From: UBA5070 sp035352895
GTDB lineage: Bacteria; Fibrobacterota; Fibrobacteria; UBA5070
Direction: 5' to 3'
DNA: 64,000 bases
NCBI GenBank assembly: GCA_035352895.1
Contig: DAOPYN010000012.1
Location: 1-64,000, forward strand
Numbering within the stretch: position 1 is the stretch's first letter; each line of letters opens with the position of its first letter. The notes under the pieces are model-generated. The model had not been told where the DNA came from and did not search any database. It worked only from the letters and a program-made list of their open reading frames with translations. Positions 32,149 through 40,351 of the stretch are shown here, piece after piece. A program made the translations under genes and the position numbers.

Positions 32149-33748
32149 CCCCATCCTGGAGCTTTCGGGAGTCGGGTACTTCTATCCCGGTGCCGATCGC
32201 CGCGGGGAGCCTCGCCGCTGGGCCCTGGATGGGGTGGATCTATCCATCGGGTCCGGGGAGCGGATCGCGTTGCTGGGTGCGAACGGCTCCGGGAAATCCA
32301 CCCTGCTGGGGCATCTGAACGGACTCCTGCGACCCGTTCGGGGGTGCGTCCGGTTCCATGGCGAACCGGTGGGATACGACCGTCGATCCTTGGCCGCGCT
32401 TCGCGCCGAGGTGGCGATGGTGTTCCAGAACGCCGACGACCAGTTGTTCGGAGCCACTGTCCGCGAGGATCTTTCCTTCGGCCCCGTCCAGTCGGGATGG
32501 GCTTGCGAACGGGTGCGATCGGCCGTGGACAGGATCCTCGGGGAATTCGCGCTGGAGCGATGGGCCGACGACGATCCGCTGTCCTTGAGCCATGGCCTGC
32601 GCAGGAGAGTGGCCATCGCCGGAGCCGTCGCCGTGGGACCACGCGTGCTGGTGCTTGACGAGCCCACCGCCGGTTTGGATCCCGCAGGGGAGGATGCCCT
32701 GGAGTCGACATTGAGCTCGCTGTCGGGATCGGGGACATCCGTGGTGGTTTCCACGCACGATGTGGACTTCGCCCTGCGATGCGCCCAGCGGGTGGTCCTT
32801 CTTCATGAAGGACGGATTCTGGCAAATGGCGATGCGCGATCCGTGCTCTCCGACCGCGAAGCTCTCCGCACATGCAGATTGCGCGTTCCCCGGGATCTGG
32901 TGGGAATGTCCCGCGTGGGAGCGGCTCCCTTGGCGACGCGTCGGGGTGGGCTCCACGTGATCTCGTTGCACCCCTCGGCGTTGCCAGCCTCCAGGGCGGT
33001 GGCCAGCCAGCTGGGTGCCCAAAGGCATGTGCACGAGACCTCGCCGGATGCGGAGGCCTCGGTGTTTTCGCGCACCGCCCGGACGATGTCCGACCTGTGG
33101 GAGGAGGCGGAAGGATTCGTGGTCTTCGCGCCCGTCGGGGTGTGCGTGAGGTCCATCGCCCCCTTGCTCGGGACCAAGAGGACGGATCCTGCCGTGGTCT
33201 GCTGCGATGTCCTGGGGCGCTGGGCGGTGAGTCTGCTTTCCGGCCACGAAGGGGGTGCCAATGCGCTCGCCTACCGCGTGGCCCAGGTACTGGATGCCGA
33301 GCCCGTGGTCACCACCACCAGCGAGGCCGCTCGCAGCCTGGTGGCGGGCATCGGTTGCCGGCGCGGGGTGCAGGAATCCGTCTTGCTGGAAGCGCTGGAT
33401 CTGGCGCTGTCCGGGATCGGAGCCCAGCGGTCGGACCTGCGGGTGCTGGCCAGCTCCGAGGCGAAGCGGAACGAGCCTGGGCTCCATGCGATGTCGCGGA
33501 CCCTGGATCTTCCCATGAGGTTCGTTTCCCATCGCGAGATCAGGAACCTGCGGCCACGCGTGCGCAGATCCGCCGCCAGCCGCCATTTCCCCGTACCGGC
33601 CGTTTCGCAGCCCGCCGCCCTTCTGGCGGGCAGGAGGACAGAATGCGTCTTGAAGAAGTTCGTGCACCGGGGCGTGACGGTGAGCCTCGCGCGGGAACTC
33701 TGCGCGTGGTCGGGATCGGGCCCGGACATCCACTCGACCGCACCCTGA
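32138..33748 (+). CDS. Fusion of cobalt transporter ATPase CbiO and cobalt-precorrin-5A hydrolase CbiG
   Basis: One open frame of 536 residues without an internal stop. Residues 1-250 are an ABC ATPase: Walker A LLGANGSGKST (46-56), Q loop VFQNADDQLFG, signature LSLSHGLRRRV and Walker B VLVLDEPTAGLDP. From about residue 270 the sequence is CbiG: LHVISLHPS, FVVFAPVGVCVRSIAPLL, LLSGHEGGAN, then GIGCRRGVQESVLLEAL and EPGLHAMSRTLDLPMRF of the C-terminal domain. The product should power cobalt uptake and open the ring lactone, releasing acetaldehyde. An ATG at 32906 could allow separate translation of CbiG. The 3' end overlaps cbiH by 106 bases. Confidence 0.9.
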   Translation: MPCDPILELSGVGYFYPGADRRGEPRRWALDGVDLSIGSGERIALLGANGSGKSTLLGHLNGLLRPVRGCVRFHGEPVGYDRRSLAALRAEVAMVFQNADDQLFGATVREDLSFGPVQSGWACERVRSAVDRILGEFALERWADDDPLSLSHGLRRRVAIAGAVAVGPRVLVLDEPTAGLDPAGEDALESTLSSLSGSGTSVVVSTHDVDFALRCAQRVVLLHEGRILANGDARSVLSDREALRTCRLRVPRDLVGMSRVGAAPLATRRGGLHVISLHPSALPASRAVASQLGAQRHVHETSPDAEASVFSRTARTMSDLWEEAEGFVVFAPVGVCVRSIAPLLGTKRTDPAVVCCDVLGRWAVSLLSGHEGGANALAYRVAQVLDAEPVVTTTSEAARSLVAGIGCRRGVQESVLLEALDLALSGIGAQRSDLRVLASSEAKRNEPGLHAMSRTLDLPMRFVSHREIRNLRPRVRRSAASRHFPVPAVSQPAALLAGRRTECVLKKFVHRGVTVSLARELCAWSGSGPDIHSTAP

Positions 33749-34431
33749 GGGCGGTCCAGGCCATCGAGAGGTCGGAGGTCCTGATGGGCTACGCGCCCTA
33801 CCTGGATTCGGTCCGCGACTTGTGGGGTGGCCGCCGGGTGGAACGCTCGGCGATGCGCAAGGAAGTGGAGCGTTGCCGCGAGGCTCTCGCCACCGCTCTT
33901 TCAGGTCGGGAAGTGGCCTTGCTCTGTTCCGGGGATGCCGGGGTCTACGGCATGGCGGGCCTGGTCCTGGAGATCGCCCGCGGCATGGAATCGCGACCCG
34001 CGATCGAGATCGTGCCGGGCCTGACCGCCGCCAACGCCGCGGGGGCGAGCCTGGGCGCTCCACTGATGTTGGACTACGCCGTGGTTTCGCTTTCCGATCT
34101 CCTGGTTCCCTGGGACAGGATCCGTCGGCGCTTGGAGTTCCTGGCCGAGGCGGATCTTCCGGTGGTGATCTACAATCCCCGTTCCCGGGGACGGGTCCGG
34201 CAGATTTCGGAAGCGCGGGAGATCTTCCTCCGGTACAGACCCGGCGCCACGTGGGTGGCCGTGGTGACCGAGGCATCTACCGCAGGGGAGGTGCGGGAAA
34301 TCTCGGATCTGGCCTCGTTCACCCGATTGGAGATCGGGATGAGATCCGTCGTGGTGGTCTGCGGCTCCGACGCGCTCAGATGGAACGACGTCCTGCTCGC
34401 GCCACGCGGGTATTCCGTGGTGTCCGCTTGA
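33643..34431 (+). CDS. cbiH: Cobalt-precorrin-3 C17-methyltransferase
   Basis: About 262 residues. After a 20-residue lead come VVGIGPGHPLDRT, the YAPYLDSV stretch, LLCSGDAGVYGMAG and VPGLTAANAAGASLGAPL, all typical of CbiH/CobJ ring-contracting enzymes. AGGAGG lies five bases before the ATG at 33643. This start is 106 bases inside the 3' end of the cbiO-cbiG fusion. If the true start were later, the lead would be lost but the domain kept. Confidence 0.93.
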   Translation: MRLEEVRAPGRDGEPRAGTLRVVGIGPGHPLDRTLRAVQAIERSEVLMGYAPYLDSVRDLWGGRRVERSAMRKEVERCREALATALSGREVALLCSGDAGVYGMAGLVLEIARGMESRPAIEIVPGLTAANAAGASLGAPLMLDYAVVSLSDLLVPWDRIRRRLEFLAEADLPVVIYNPRSRGRVRQISEAREIFLRYRPGATWVAVVTEASTAGEVREISDLASFTRLEIGMRSVVVVCGSDALRWNDVLLAPRGYSVVSA

Positions 34432-35198
34432 TCTTCCTCTCCGGAGGGACCTCCGAAAGCCTCAGAGTGGAACGGTTGTTGGCCCGCGCGGGATTGCGGA
34501 TGGTGGTCAGCCAAGCCACCGAATTGGACATGGACCACCTGGATTCGCCGTTGGTGGAGGTGCACAGGGGACGTCTGGATGCGGACGGATTCTGTTCGCT
34601 GTTTTCGGAACGGGGAGTACGCGCGGTGGTGGATGCTTCGCATCCCTTCGCCGAAAGGCTTCGGGAGGAGTTGGAGAAAGCCTGCCAGCGGTTGGCGTTG
34701 CCCAGACTGCGCGTGGAGCGTCCACCTTCCTCCGTGGAAGGGGTGATCTTCGCCACGGACCACGCTCGGGCGGCCAAGCTCGCCTTTTCCCGAGGGCGTC
34801 CCGTCTTCCTGGCCACGGGGTCCCGGTCCCTGGCCCTCTATGTCCGCCAGGCGCGCCGATCCCAGGTTCCGTTCCGGGCCCGACTGGTTCCATCCAAGGA
34901 AAGCCTCCAGGTCTGCAAGGAAGCGGGGGTGGAGGTGGCGGAGGTGATTTGGGAACGCGGCCCATTTGGCCTGGAACGGAATCTGGAGCAATTCCAGGGC
35001 TACGGGGTGCTGGTGGCCAAGGATTCCGGTGAAGGATCGGGGACGGCGGAACGGTTGGAGGCTGCCCGGCGCTTGGAAATGGACGTGATCATGGTGCGTC
35101 GTCCAAACCCTGTGCGGGAATCGGTCTGGGACGACGTCGAAATCCTCCGGTGGGTGGATTCGACTTATGGGGTATTGGTGCGAGATCCCGCGGACTGA
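34428..35198 (+). CDS. cbiJ: Cobalt-precorrin-6A reductase
   Basis: About 256 residues of the CbiJ/CobK family. The N-terminal nucleotide loop is LSGGTSESLRV, followed by VVDASHPFAERL and FLATGSRSLALY; the C-terminal part has VAKDSGEGSGTAERLEAA and VMVRRP-like VIMVRRPNP. It reduces the macrocycle with NAD(P)H. The TTG start overlaps the cbiH stop (TTGA). It is the last gene of the operon. Confidence 0.93.
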   Translation: MIFLSGGTSESLRVERLLARAGLRMVVSQATELDMDHLDSPLVEVHRGRLDADGFCSLFSERGVRAVVDASHPFAERLREELEKACQRLALPRLRVERPPSSVEGVIFATDHARAAKLAFSRGRPVFLATGSRSLALYVRQARRSQVPFRARLVPSKESLQVCKEAGVEVAEVIWERGPFGLERNLEQFQGYGVLVAKDSGEGSGTAERLEAARRLEMDVIMVRRPNPVRESVWDDVEILRWVDSTYGVLVRDPAD

Positions 35199-35330
35199 GG
35201 TCGGTGAGATCCATGATTTCTGCTGGCAGATGTCACAGCGAGCGGAATGGACGGAATTTGGCGCGACGATGGGAATGATGGATCCGTGCATCCATCAATG
35301 GAAGGGGGCCTCTGAGGCCTTTGGCCGCCT

Positions 35331-36653
35331 TCAGGGAGCTTCGCGTCGCGCCGAGAACCATTCGTCGCGTCGCTTGAGCTCGCGTTCGAATCCGCGGTCG
35401 ACCGGTTCCCAGAACCTGGTGCCGCGCAGGGCGGTGGGCAGGTGGTCCTGGCCGGAATAGGCGTCGGGACTGTCGTGGTCGTAGCGGTAGCCTTCGCCGA
35501 TTCCCCGTTTTCTGTCGAAGGCGGTGACCGCGTTCTGGAAGGTGGGCGGCACCGGAAGCTGGCCGTGGCGACGGATGGCATCCTGGGCGGCGGCCCATGC
35601 GGTTTCCAGGCGATTGCTCTTGGGGGCCAGGGCCAGGTACAGGGCCGCCTGGGCGAGGGCCAGGGCGCATTCGGGCAGTCCCAGATGCTCGCAGGCGTCG
35701 CGGGCGGCGATGGCCAGCGGCAGTGCTTGGGGGTCGGCCAGGCCCACGTCCTCCGAGGCCATGCGGATGAGGCGTCGCGCGATGTACACGGGGTCCTCGC
35801 CGGCGTCCACCATCCGGGCCAGCCAGTAGAGGGTGGCCTGGGGGTCTGATCCGCGGATCGACTTGTGCAGGACGGAAATCGACTGGTAACGGCCGTCGCC
35901 GCCGCGGTCGTAGGCGGGAGGACGCCGGCCGGCCGCCCGGGCGACGAGCCGCGCCGTGAGCGGCTCTCCTTCCGGGAGGCTGGAAACGGTCCATTCCAGC
36001 AGGTTCAAGGCCGCCCTCAGGTCGCCTTCCGCGGCGCGCGCCACCTCCTCCAGGGCGCCTTCCTCCACCTGGAGGTCGGGCCGTCCCAGGCCGTTGTCGG
36101 AATCCGTCAGAGCTCTGGCCAGAAGCGGCGGAAGCTCCTCCGGAGGCGGGGCGGAGAGCCGGAACACCTGGCAGCGGCTAACCAGGGCGGGGTTCAGACC
36201 GTACGAGGGGTTTTCCGTGGTGGCTCCCAGAAGGCGCACCACGCCGGATTCCACGGCCGGCAGCAGGGCATCCTGCTGCGCCTTGTTGTAGCGGTGGATC
36301 TCGTCGATGAACAGGCGCAGGGGCCCCATCCCGGCGCGCACGCGCTTGGTGGCTTCGTCGAGCACCCCGCGCAGTTCGGCCAGACCCGACTGCACCGCCG
36401 ACAGGGTCCGGAAGGGCAGCTTGGTGTGGATGCGGACCAGTCCGGCCACGGTGGTCTTGCCGCATCCCGGCGGCCCCCAAAGGATGGCCGAAAGCAGGGA
36501 ATCCTCCTCCACGCCGCGGCGCAGCGGGGTGCCTTCGCCGAAGAGTTCGGGCGATCCGGCCAGCGACTCGAAACGCAGCGGGCGCATCCGTTCGGCCAGC
36601 GGGCGCTGGGCGGCCTTCGCGACGGCATCCCCTGTGGGTTCGAACAGATCCAT
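35331..36653 (-). CDS. rarA: Replication-associated recombination protein A (AAA+ ATPase)
   Basis: About 440 residues of the MgsA/RarA family. Walker A is GPPGCGKTT (60-68), Walker B FIDEIHRYNKAQQDALLP, and the sensor I/Arg-finger block GATTENPSYGLNPALVSRC. The C-terminal tetramerisation region ends in YSGQDHLP and PTALRGTRFWEP, the family tail. It acts at stalled forks. I chose the ATG at 36653; a longer frame begins six codons upstream. Confidence 0.95.
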   Translation of the reverse strand: MDLFEPTGDAVAKAAQRPLAERMRPLRFESLAGSPELFGEGTPLRRGVEEDSLLSAILWGPPGCGKTTVAGLVRIHTKLPFRTLSAVQSGLAELRGVLDEATKRVRAGMGPLRLFIDEIHRYNKAQQDALLPAVESGVVRLLGATTENPSYGLNPALVSRCQVFRLSAPPPEELPPLLARALTDSDNGLGRPDLQVEEGALEEVARAAEGDLRAALNLLEWTVSSLPEGEPLTARLVARAAGRRPPAYDRGGDGRYQSISVLHKSIRGSDPQATLYWLARMVDAGEDPVYIARRLIRMASEDVGLADPQALPLAIAARDACEHLGLPECALALAQAALYLALAPKSNRLETAWAAAQDAIRRHGQLPVPPTFQNAVTAFDRKRGIGEGYRYDHDSPDAYSGQDHLPTALRGTRFWEPVDRGFERELKRRDEWFSARREAP

Positions 36654-36693
36654 ACGTCCCCAAAGAAACAAACCCGCGCGCGGGATACGGGGG

Positions 36694-38793
36694 TTACTTC
36701 TCCTCGAACAGGTGGACGCCGTCCCAGGCCTCCATCCACATGGGATCCTCGTGGGCCATCCTCTGGAGCATCCGGCAACGGTGCAGGAAGAAATCCACCG
36801 CCGGATCCAGGCATCGCTTCTCCTCCAGGCGGTGGGGACCCAGGCCCGAGCGGATCTCCTCGTAGACGGAAGCGGCTTCCGAGAACAGGCCTCCCGCGTA
36901 GAGCGACCACGCCTGCGCCATGCGTTCCTGGAACAGACCCTTCAGTTCGCGCACGCGGACCGGTTCGTGGTCGTAGATCTCGTGGATCCGCAGTGGGGTC
37001 TGGCGTCCGCGCACCCGGACCATGTCCAGGAATCGCGTGGTGAAGCGGTCCGGGAGCTGCTGGCGGACCTCCTCGGTGACCAGGATCGCCGATCCGTAGT
37101 GCCGCGTGAGCCTCTCCAGCCTGGAGGCGACGTTCACGACGTCGCCGATCAGGGTGTTGTCGAGCTTGTGGTCGGAGCCGATGTTGCCCGTCACCACGTC
37201 GCCGGAAGCGATGCCGATCCCGTTGTCGATGCGCAGGAAGGGAATGCCGCGGGCCGGGAGGGTGCCGTGGCGCTGGCGCCGTTCGCGGTTGTAGCGCTGC
37301 AGCTCCCAACGCATGGAAATGGCCGCCTGGACCGCCCGCAGGACGTCCGGTTCCAGACCGGGAGCGTTCTCGAAGGTGGCCATCAGCCCGTCGCCCATGA
37401 TCTTGTCGATTTCGCCGCGCTGGTGGAAGAGCGAACGGTTCAGGCGGTTGAAGTAGGAGTTCAGCAGCCACACGGTGTCTTCGGGCGACAGGTGGCTGGC
37501 GTGGTTGGTGAACCCGCACATGTCGCAGAACAGGACGGTCATTTCCTGTCGGCGAGGTCGGTCCGTCCGGGGGTCCTCCCCGCGGTCGATGCGGTCTACC
37601 AGCGTGCGGCGCGCGTAGGTGCGGAACACCTCCGACTTCCGCTCGGAAGCCAGGCGCTCCTGTTCGGTGTGCATGGCCTCCACCTTGGCCGCCACGATCT
37701 CGCGGTGGAGCGCCTGCTGGGAAACGATCCATTCGCGCCGCCAGTTCTTGACGCGATCCATGATGCTGCGCAACCGTCCCTGTTCCTTCCACGAGATCTG
37801 GAAACGGGTGTAGGGGGCTCCCCAGATCTCGCCGCGCTCGACCACCGTTTCGCGCCCCCTCTGGAGGGTGCGTGCGACCAGCCAGACCTTGCAGGCCTGG
37901 CGGCGGGACACGAGGTCCTCCCACTCCCTGGGCGAGAATTCCTCCAGGTCGCAGGGTTCGGGATGGAACAGGTCCTCGCCCTTGGGTTGTTTGCCCGTGG
38001 CCAGGCTCTCGCGGAGCAGCCCCACCTCGTGGGCGTATTCAACGCCTTCCACCAGCCAGTGGCGCCGCTCGATGCCCATGAAGGTCCATTCGGTGCGCAC
38101 CTGGTGCTCGCCGATGCCCAGCCAAGCGTATTCCCGGTCCAGGAGGCGTTCCAGGTCGCACACCGAATACTGGAGGTCGATCTCGGCCGGTGGAAGGCCT
38201 CGCCGTTCGGGGAAGCCCGAATAGATGCCGAAGGTCCACCACTCCTGGTCCACCGTGCGGATGGCGTTCACCCGCTCGGAATACTTGGAGATCACCGTGA
38301 GATTTCCGCGCGATCCGCGCACCGATCGAAGGAACTGTCCGTTGTTGAACATCCGGGAGTATTCGGCGGTCAGGTGCAGGACCTTCGAAAGGGGCAGGAA
38401 GTTGGCCAGGGCGTCCACCCCCGGGCCGAACGACTGCCAGCGGTGCGCTTCCCGACCGATGTCGAACAGCAGGCGCGGATTGTGGGTGTTGGTCATCACC
38501 CTAACGAAGTCGAAGAAGCGCAGGGCCTCCGGATACCCGATCCACTTGTGCGGATCCATGAAATGGTCCAGCCGATGGGAGAACCCGTGCTCGGCCAGGT
38601 CCTGGTCGGTGATGTTGCGCCCCACCTTCTGCAGGTAGCGCAGGAGCGACAGCATGTTGCGGCAGGAAACTTCCGATTCCGGGGGGATCCCCTCCACCTG
38701 GATGGGGAGGGTGAAGTCGAGGCCGGATTCGTCGCAACCGACGATGTCGGTGATCACCTGGATCCCGTTGCGCTCGTACCAGCCTTTCTTCAC
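36694..38793 (-). CDS. Class III adenylate/guanylate cyclase with a large unassigned N-terminal region
   Basis: About 699 residues from a GTG start overlapping the preceding stop. The C-terminal cyclase domain (about residues 440-640) has VLFCDMCGFTNHA (metal-binding Asp), KIMGDGLMATFE (second Asp) and IGDVVNVASRLE (transition-state region). A coiled-coil linker precedes it (about 380-430). The first 370 residues are soluble, without membrane helices, and I do not recognise them; they contain an HGFSHRLDHFMDPHKW and Trp-rich segments. A cyclic-nucleotide synthesis role in response to an internal signal is likely. Confidence 0.87.
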   Translation of the reverse strand: MKKGWYERNGIQVITDIVGCDESGLDFTLPIQVEGIPPESEVSCRNMLSLLRYLQKVGRNITDQDLAEHGFSHRLDHFMDPHKWIGYPEALRFFDFVRVMTNTHNPRLLFDIGREAHRWQSFGPGVDALANFLPLSKVLHLTAEYSRMFNNGQFLRSVRGSRGNLTVISKYSERVNAIRTVDQEWWTFGIYSGFPERRGLPPAEIDLQYSVCDLERLLDREYAWLGIGEHQVRTEWTFMGIERRHWLVEGVEYAHEVGLLRESLATGKQPKGEDLFHPEPCDLEEFSPREWEDLVSRRQACKVWLVARTLQRGRETVVERGEIWGAPYTRFQISWKEQGRLRSIMDRVKNWRREWIVSQQALHREIVAAKVEAMHTEQERLASERKSEVFRTYARRTLVDRIDRGEDPRTDRPRRQEMTVLFCDMCGFTNHASHLSPEDTVWLLNSYFNRLNRSLFHQRGEIDKIMGDGLMATFENAPGLEPDVLRAVQAAISMRWELQRYNRERRQRHGTLPARGIPFLRIDNGIGIASGDVVTGNIGSDHKLDNTLIGDVVNVASRLERLTRHYGSAILVTEEVRQQLPDRFTTRFLDMVRVRGRQTPLRIHEIYDHEPVRVRELKGLFQERMAQAWSLYAGGLFSEAASVYEEIRSGLGPHRLEEKRCLDPAVDFFLHRCRMLQRMAHEDPMWMEAWDGVHLFEEK

Positions 38794-39863
38794 GGCTCGT
38801 TTCCGATCGTATCCGCCTTTGCTGTATGGCCTGATCCATTATAATATGCGGCGTCCAGTCCCGACCGCAGGCGAATCCATTCCGCGATCCGGACGGCCAC
38901 CACGTCGGGGGACGTGCCCGGCGGCGATGTTCTGCGGGGAACGCGTCCGGTCCAGACCTCCGGCACTCCCATCCGGTGGGCTTCCTCGACGTCGTGTCCG
39001 GGTGCCACCCAGCAGAATCGCGCCCGGGAAAGCCACGGACCGGTCTCGCCGAAGGTGGTGGAAATCCGGACCTGTCCGGGGCCGGGAGTGGTTTCCACGG
39101 TGTACAGCCCCGCCAAGCGAGCCGCCAGGCGGTGCAGCCGCACGCGGTGGGGGCGGCGGGGAAACCAGAGCCATCCGTCCCGGGGCCGGGAACGCGCGAG
39201 CTGGACCACGGAGGCGAGATCCCGCAGGTGGAAGGAGACCGCGGCGGACAGGGGAGCTTCCCGGAGGGTCGGTGGGGCGGGGGGATGGCCCGCCCATTTC
39301 AGGGAGGTTCCCGCGGCGACCCTCGCGAAGCCCAGCCGTTCCACGGCCCCCACGTAGGTGACGGAATCCGTCCAGACCTGGTCCACCGTCCGGGTCCATC
39401 CCGGGAAGAGCCGGGTGAACCGCCGCCAGCGTTCCATCGAAGCCCGCGAGCAGCGCAGCGCGGCGAAGGCGACGGGAACGGAACGCCGTTGCAGGGCTTG
39501 GAGGGCGCAGGGCCAGGCCTCTGATTCCAGGAAGACCGCGACCGCGACCCTGCGTTGGTCCAGGAACCGTTCCACCGAGACGGGCTCGTCCAGGGGGAGG
39601 AGGAACGCCGGGTGTCCGGTGCGGGCCAGGCGCTCCATTCCCGCGCGGGTGGTGGCCGTGAGAGTGAGGGGGAAGCCAGTGGGCAGGAACCGGAGCAGGG
39701 CCACCAGCCCCTTCGCCTCGCCGATGGAGGCCGCGTGCAGCCACGCGGTGGGGCCCGGGGCGACGGCCCAGGGACCTCTCCGGGCGGAGCCCACCACCCA
39801 TGCCATCGCTCGAGCCACGACGCCCAGAGACCGGTACCAGACGGGAAGCGGGAAGCTCACCAT
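38790..39863 (-). CDS. 3-deoxy-D-manno-octulosonic-acid transferase-like glycosyltransferase
   Basis: About 357 residues resembling WaaA/KdtA. The N-terminal glycosyltransferase domain has WLHAASIGEAKGLVALL, the counterpart of the HAVSVGE motif, with the acid in the same position, followed by FLESEAWPCALQAL and AALRCSRASMERWRR. The C-terminal half is divergent and short of the usual length (about 420). Kdo transfer to lipid A in the inner membrane is expected. The start overlaps the methyltransferase-like gene by seven bases, and its stop overlaps the cyclase start. Confidence 0.78.
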   Translation of the reverse strand: MVSFPLPVWYRSLGVVARAMAWVVGSARRGPWAVAPGPTAWLHAASIGEAKGLVALLRFLPTGFPLTLTATTRAGMERLARTGHPAFLLPLDEPVSVERFLDQRRVAVAVFLESEAWPCALQALQRRSVPVAFAALRCSRASMERWRRFTRLFPGWTRTVDQVWTDSVTYVGAVERLGFARVAAGTSLKWAGHPPAPPTLREAPLSAAVSFHLRDLASVVQLARSRPRDGWLWFPRRPHRVRLHRLAARLAGLYTVETTPGPGQVRISTTFGETGPWLSRARFCWVAPGHDVEEAHRMGVPEVWTGRVPRRTSPPGTSPDVVAVRIAEWIRLRSGLDAAYYNGSGHTAKADTIGNEP

Positions 39864-40351
39864 CCGGCCAGGATCCAGGCCAGAAGAGGGGGGGCCACGG
39901 ATGCCCACTCCGAACCCCAACGGCCAGTGCGGGCATCCAGCGGAGCCTCCCTCGGTGCGGCGTTCGATCGTCGCAACAGCAGGCTCTCCGACCGGGCCAG
40001 TACGGTGTACAGGAGCAGGGGACCGGTCAGCGACGCAGCCAGGGCGATGGGCCGGTTTCCCCAAAGGCGCCAGGCCAGGCCGGCGATCACCAGGAGATTG
40101 GCGGTGTACAGGGGATGGGGCAGGAATCGGTAGGGGCCGCCCGTCGCGCGGTAGGGAGCCACCATGGTGCGGCCGCGGGTGTGCGATCCCGCGTGGCGCC
40201 GTGCCCACAGGCGCAGGAACAGTCCGAGGGCCACCGGCGCCAGGGTGGCCGGACCACCTCCGGGAGCGGCCAACGGCCAGGCCGCCCAGACCACGGCCAG
40301 GCACCAGAGCGCGATCAGTTCGCCGCGCAGGCGGTATAGGAAGGCGGTCAA
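39857..40351 (-). CDS. Isoprenylcysteine carboxyl methyltransferase-family membrane protein
   Basis: About 164 residues with four or five membrane helices. The conserved C-terminal block of the family, TGGPYRFLPHPLYTANLL, is present (about residues 85-102), preceded by LRLWARRHAG. These proteins methylate isoprenylcysteine or phospholipid amines in other organisms; the bacterial substrates are mostly unknown. The TTG start overlaps the ABC transporter stop (TTGA). Confidence 0.8.
   Translation of the reverse strand: MTAFLYRLRGELIALWCLAVVWAAWPLAAPGGGPATLAPVALGLFLRLWARRHAGSHTRGRTMVAPYRATGGPYRFLPHPLYTANLLVIAGLAWRLWGNRPIALAASLTGPLLLYTVLARSESLLLRRSNAAPREAPLDARTGRWGSEWASVAPPLLAWILAGW

Noticed and set aside
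36307..38844. An 845-codon plus-strand frame opposite the cyclase and rarA.
   Set aside because: No recognisable domain and a composition typical of antisense frames; the opposite strand has clear cyclase and AAA+ motifs.
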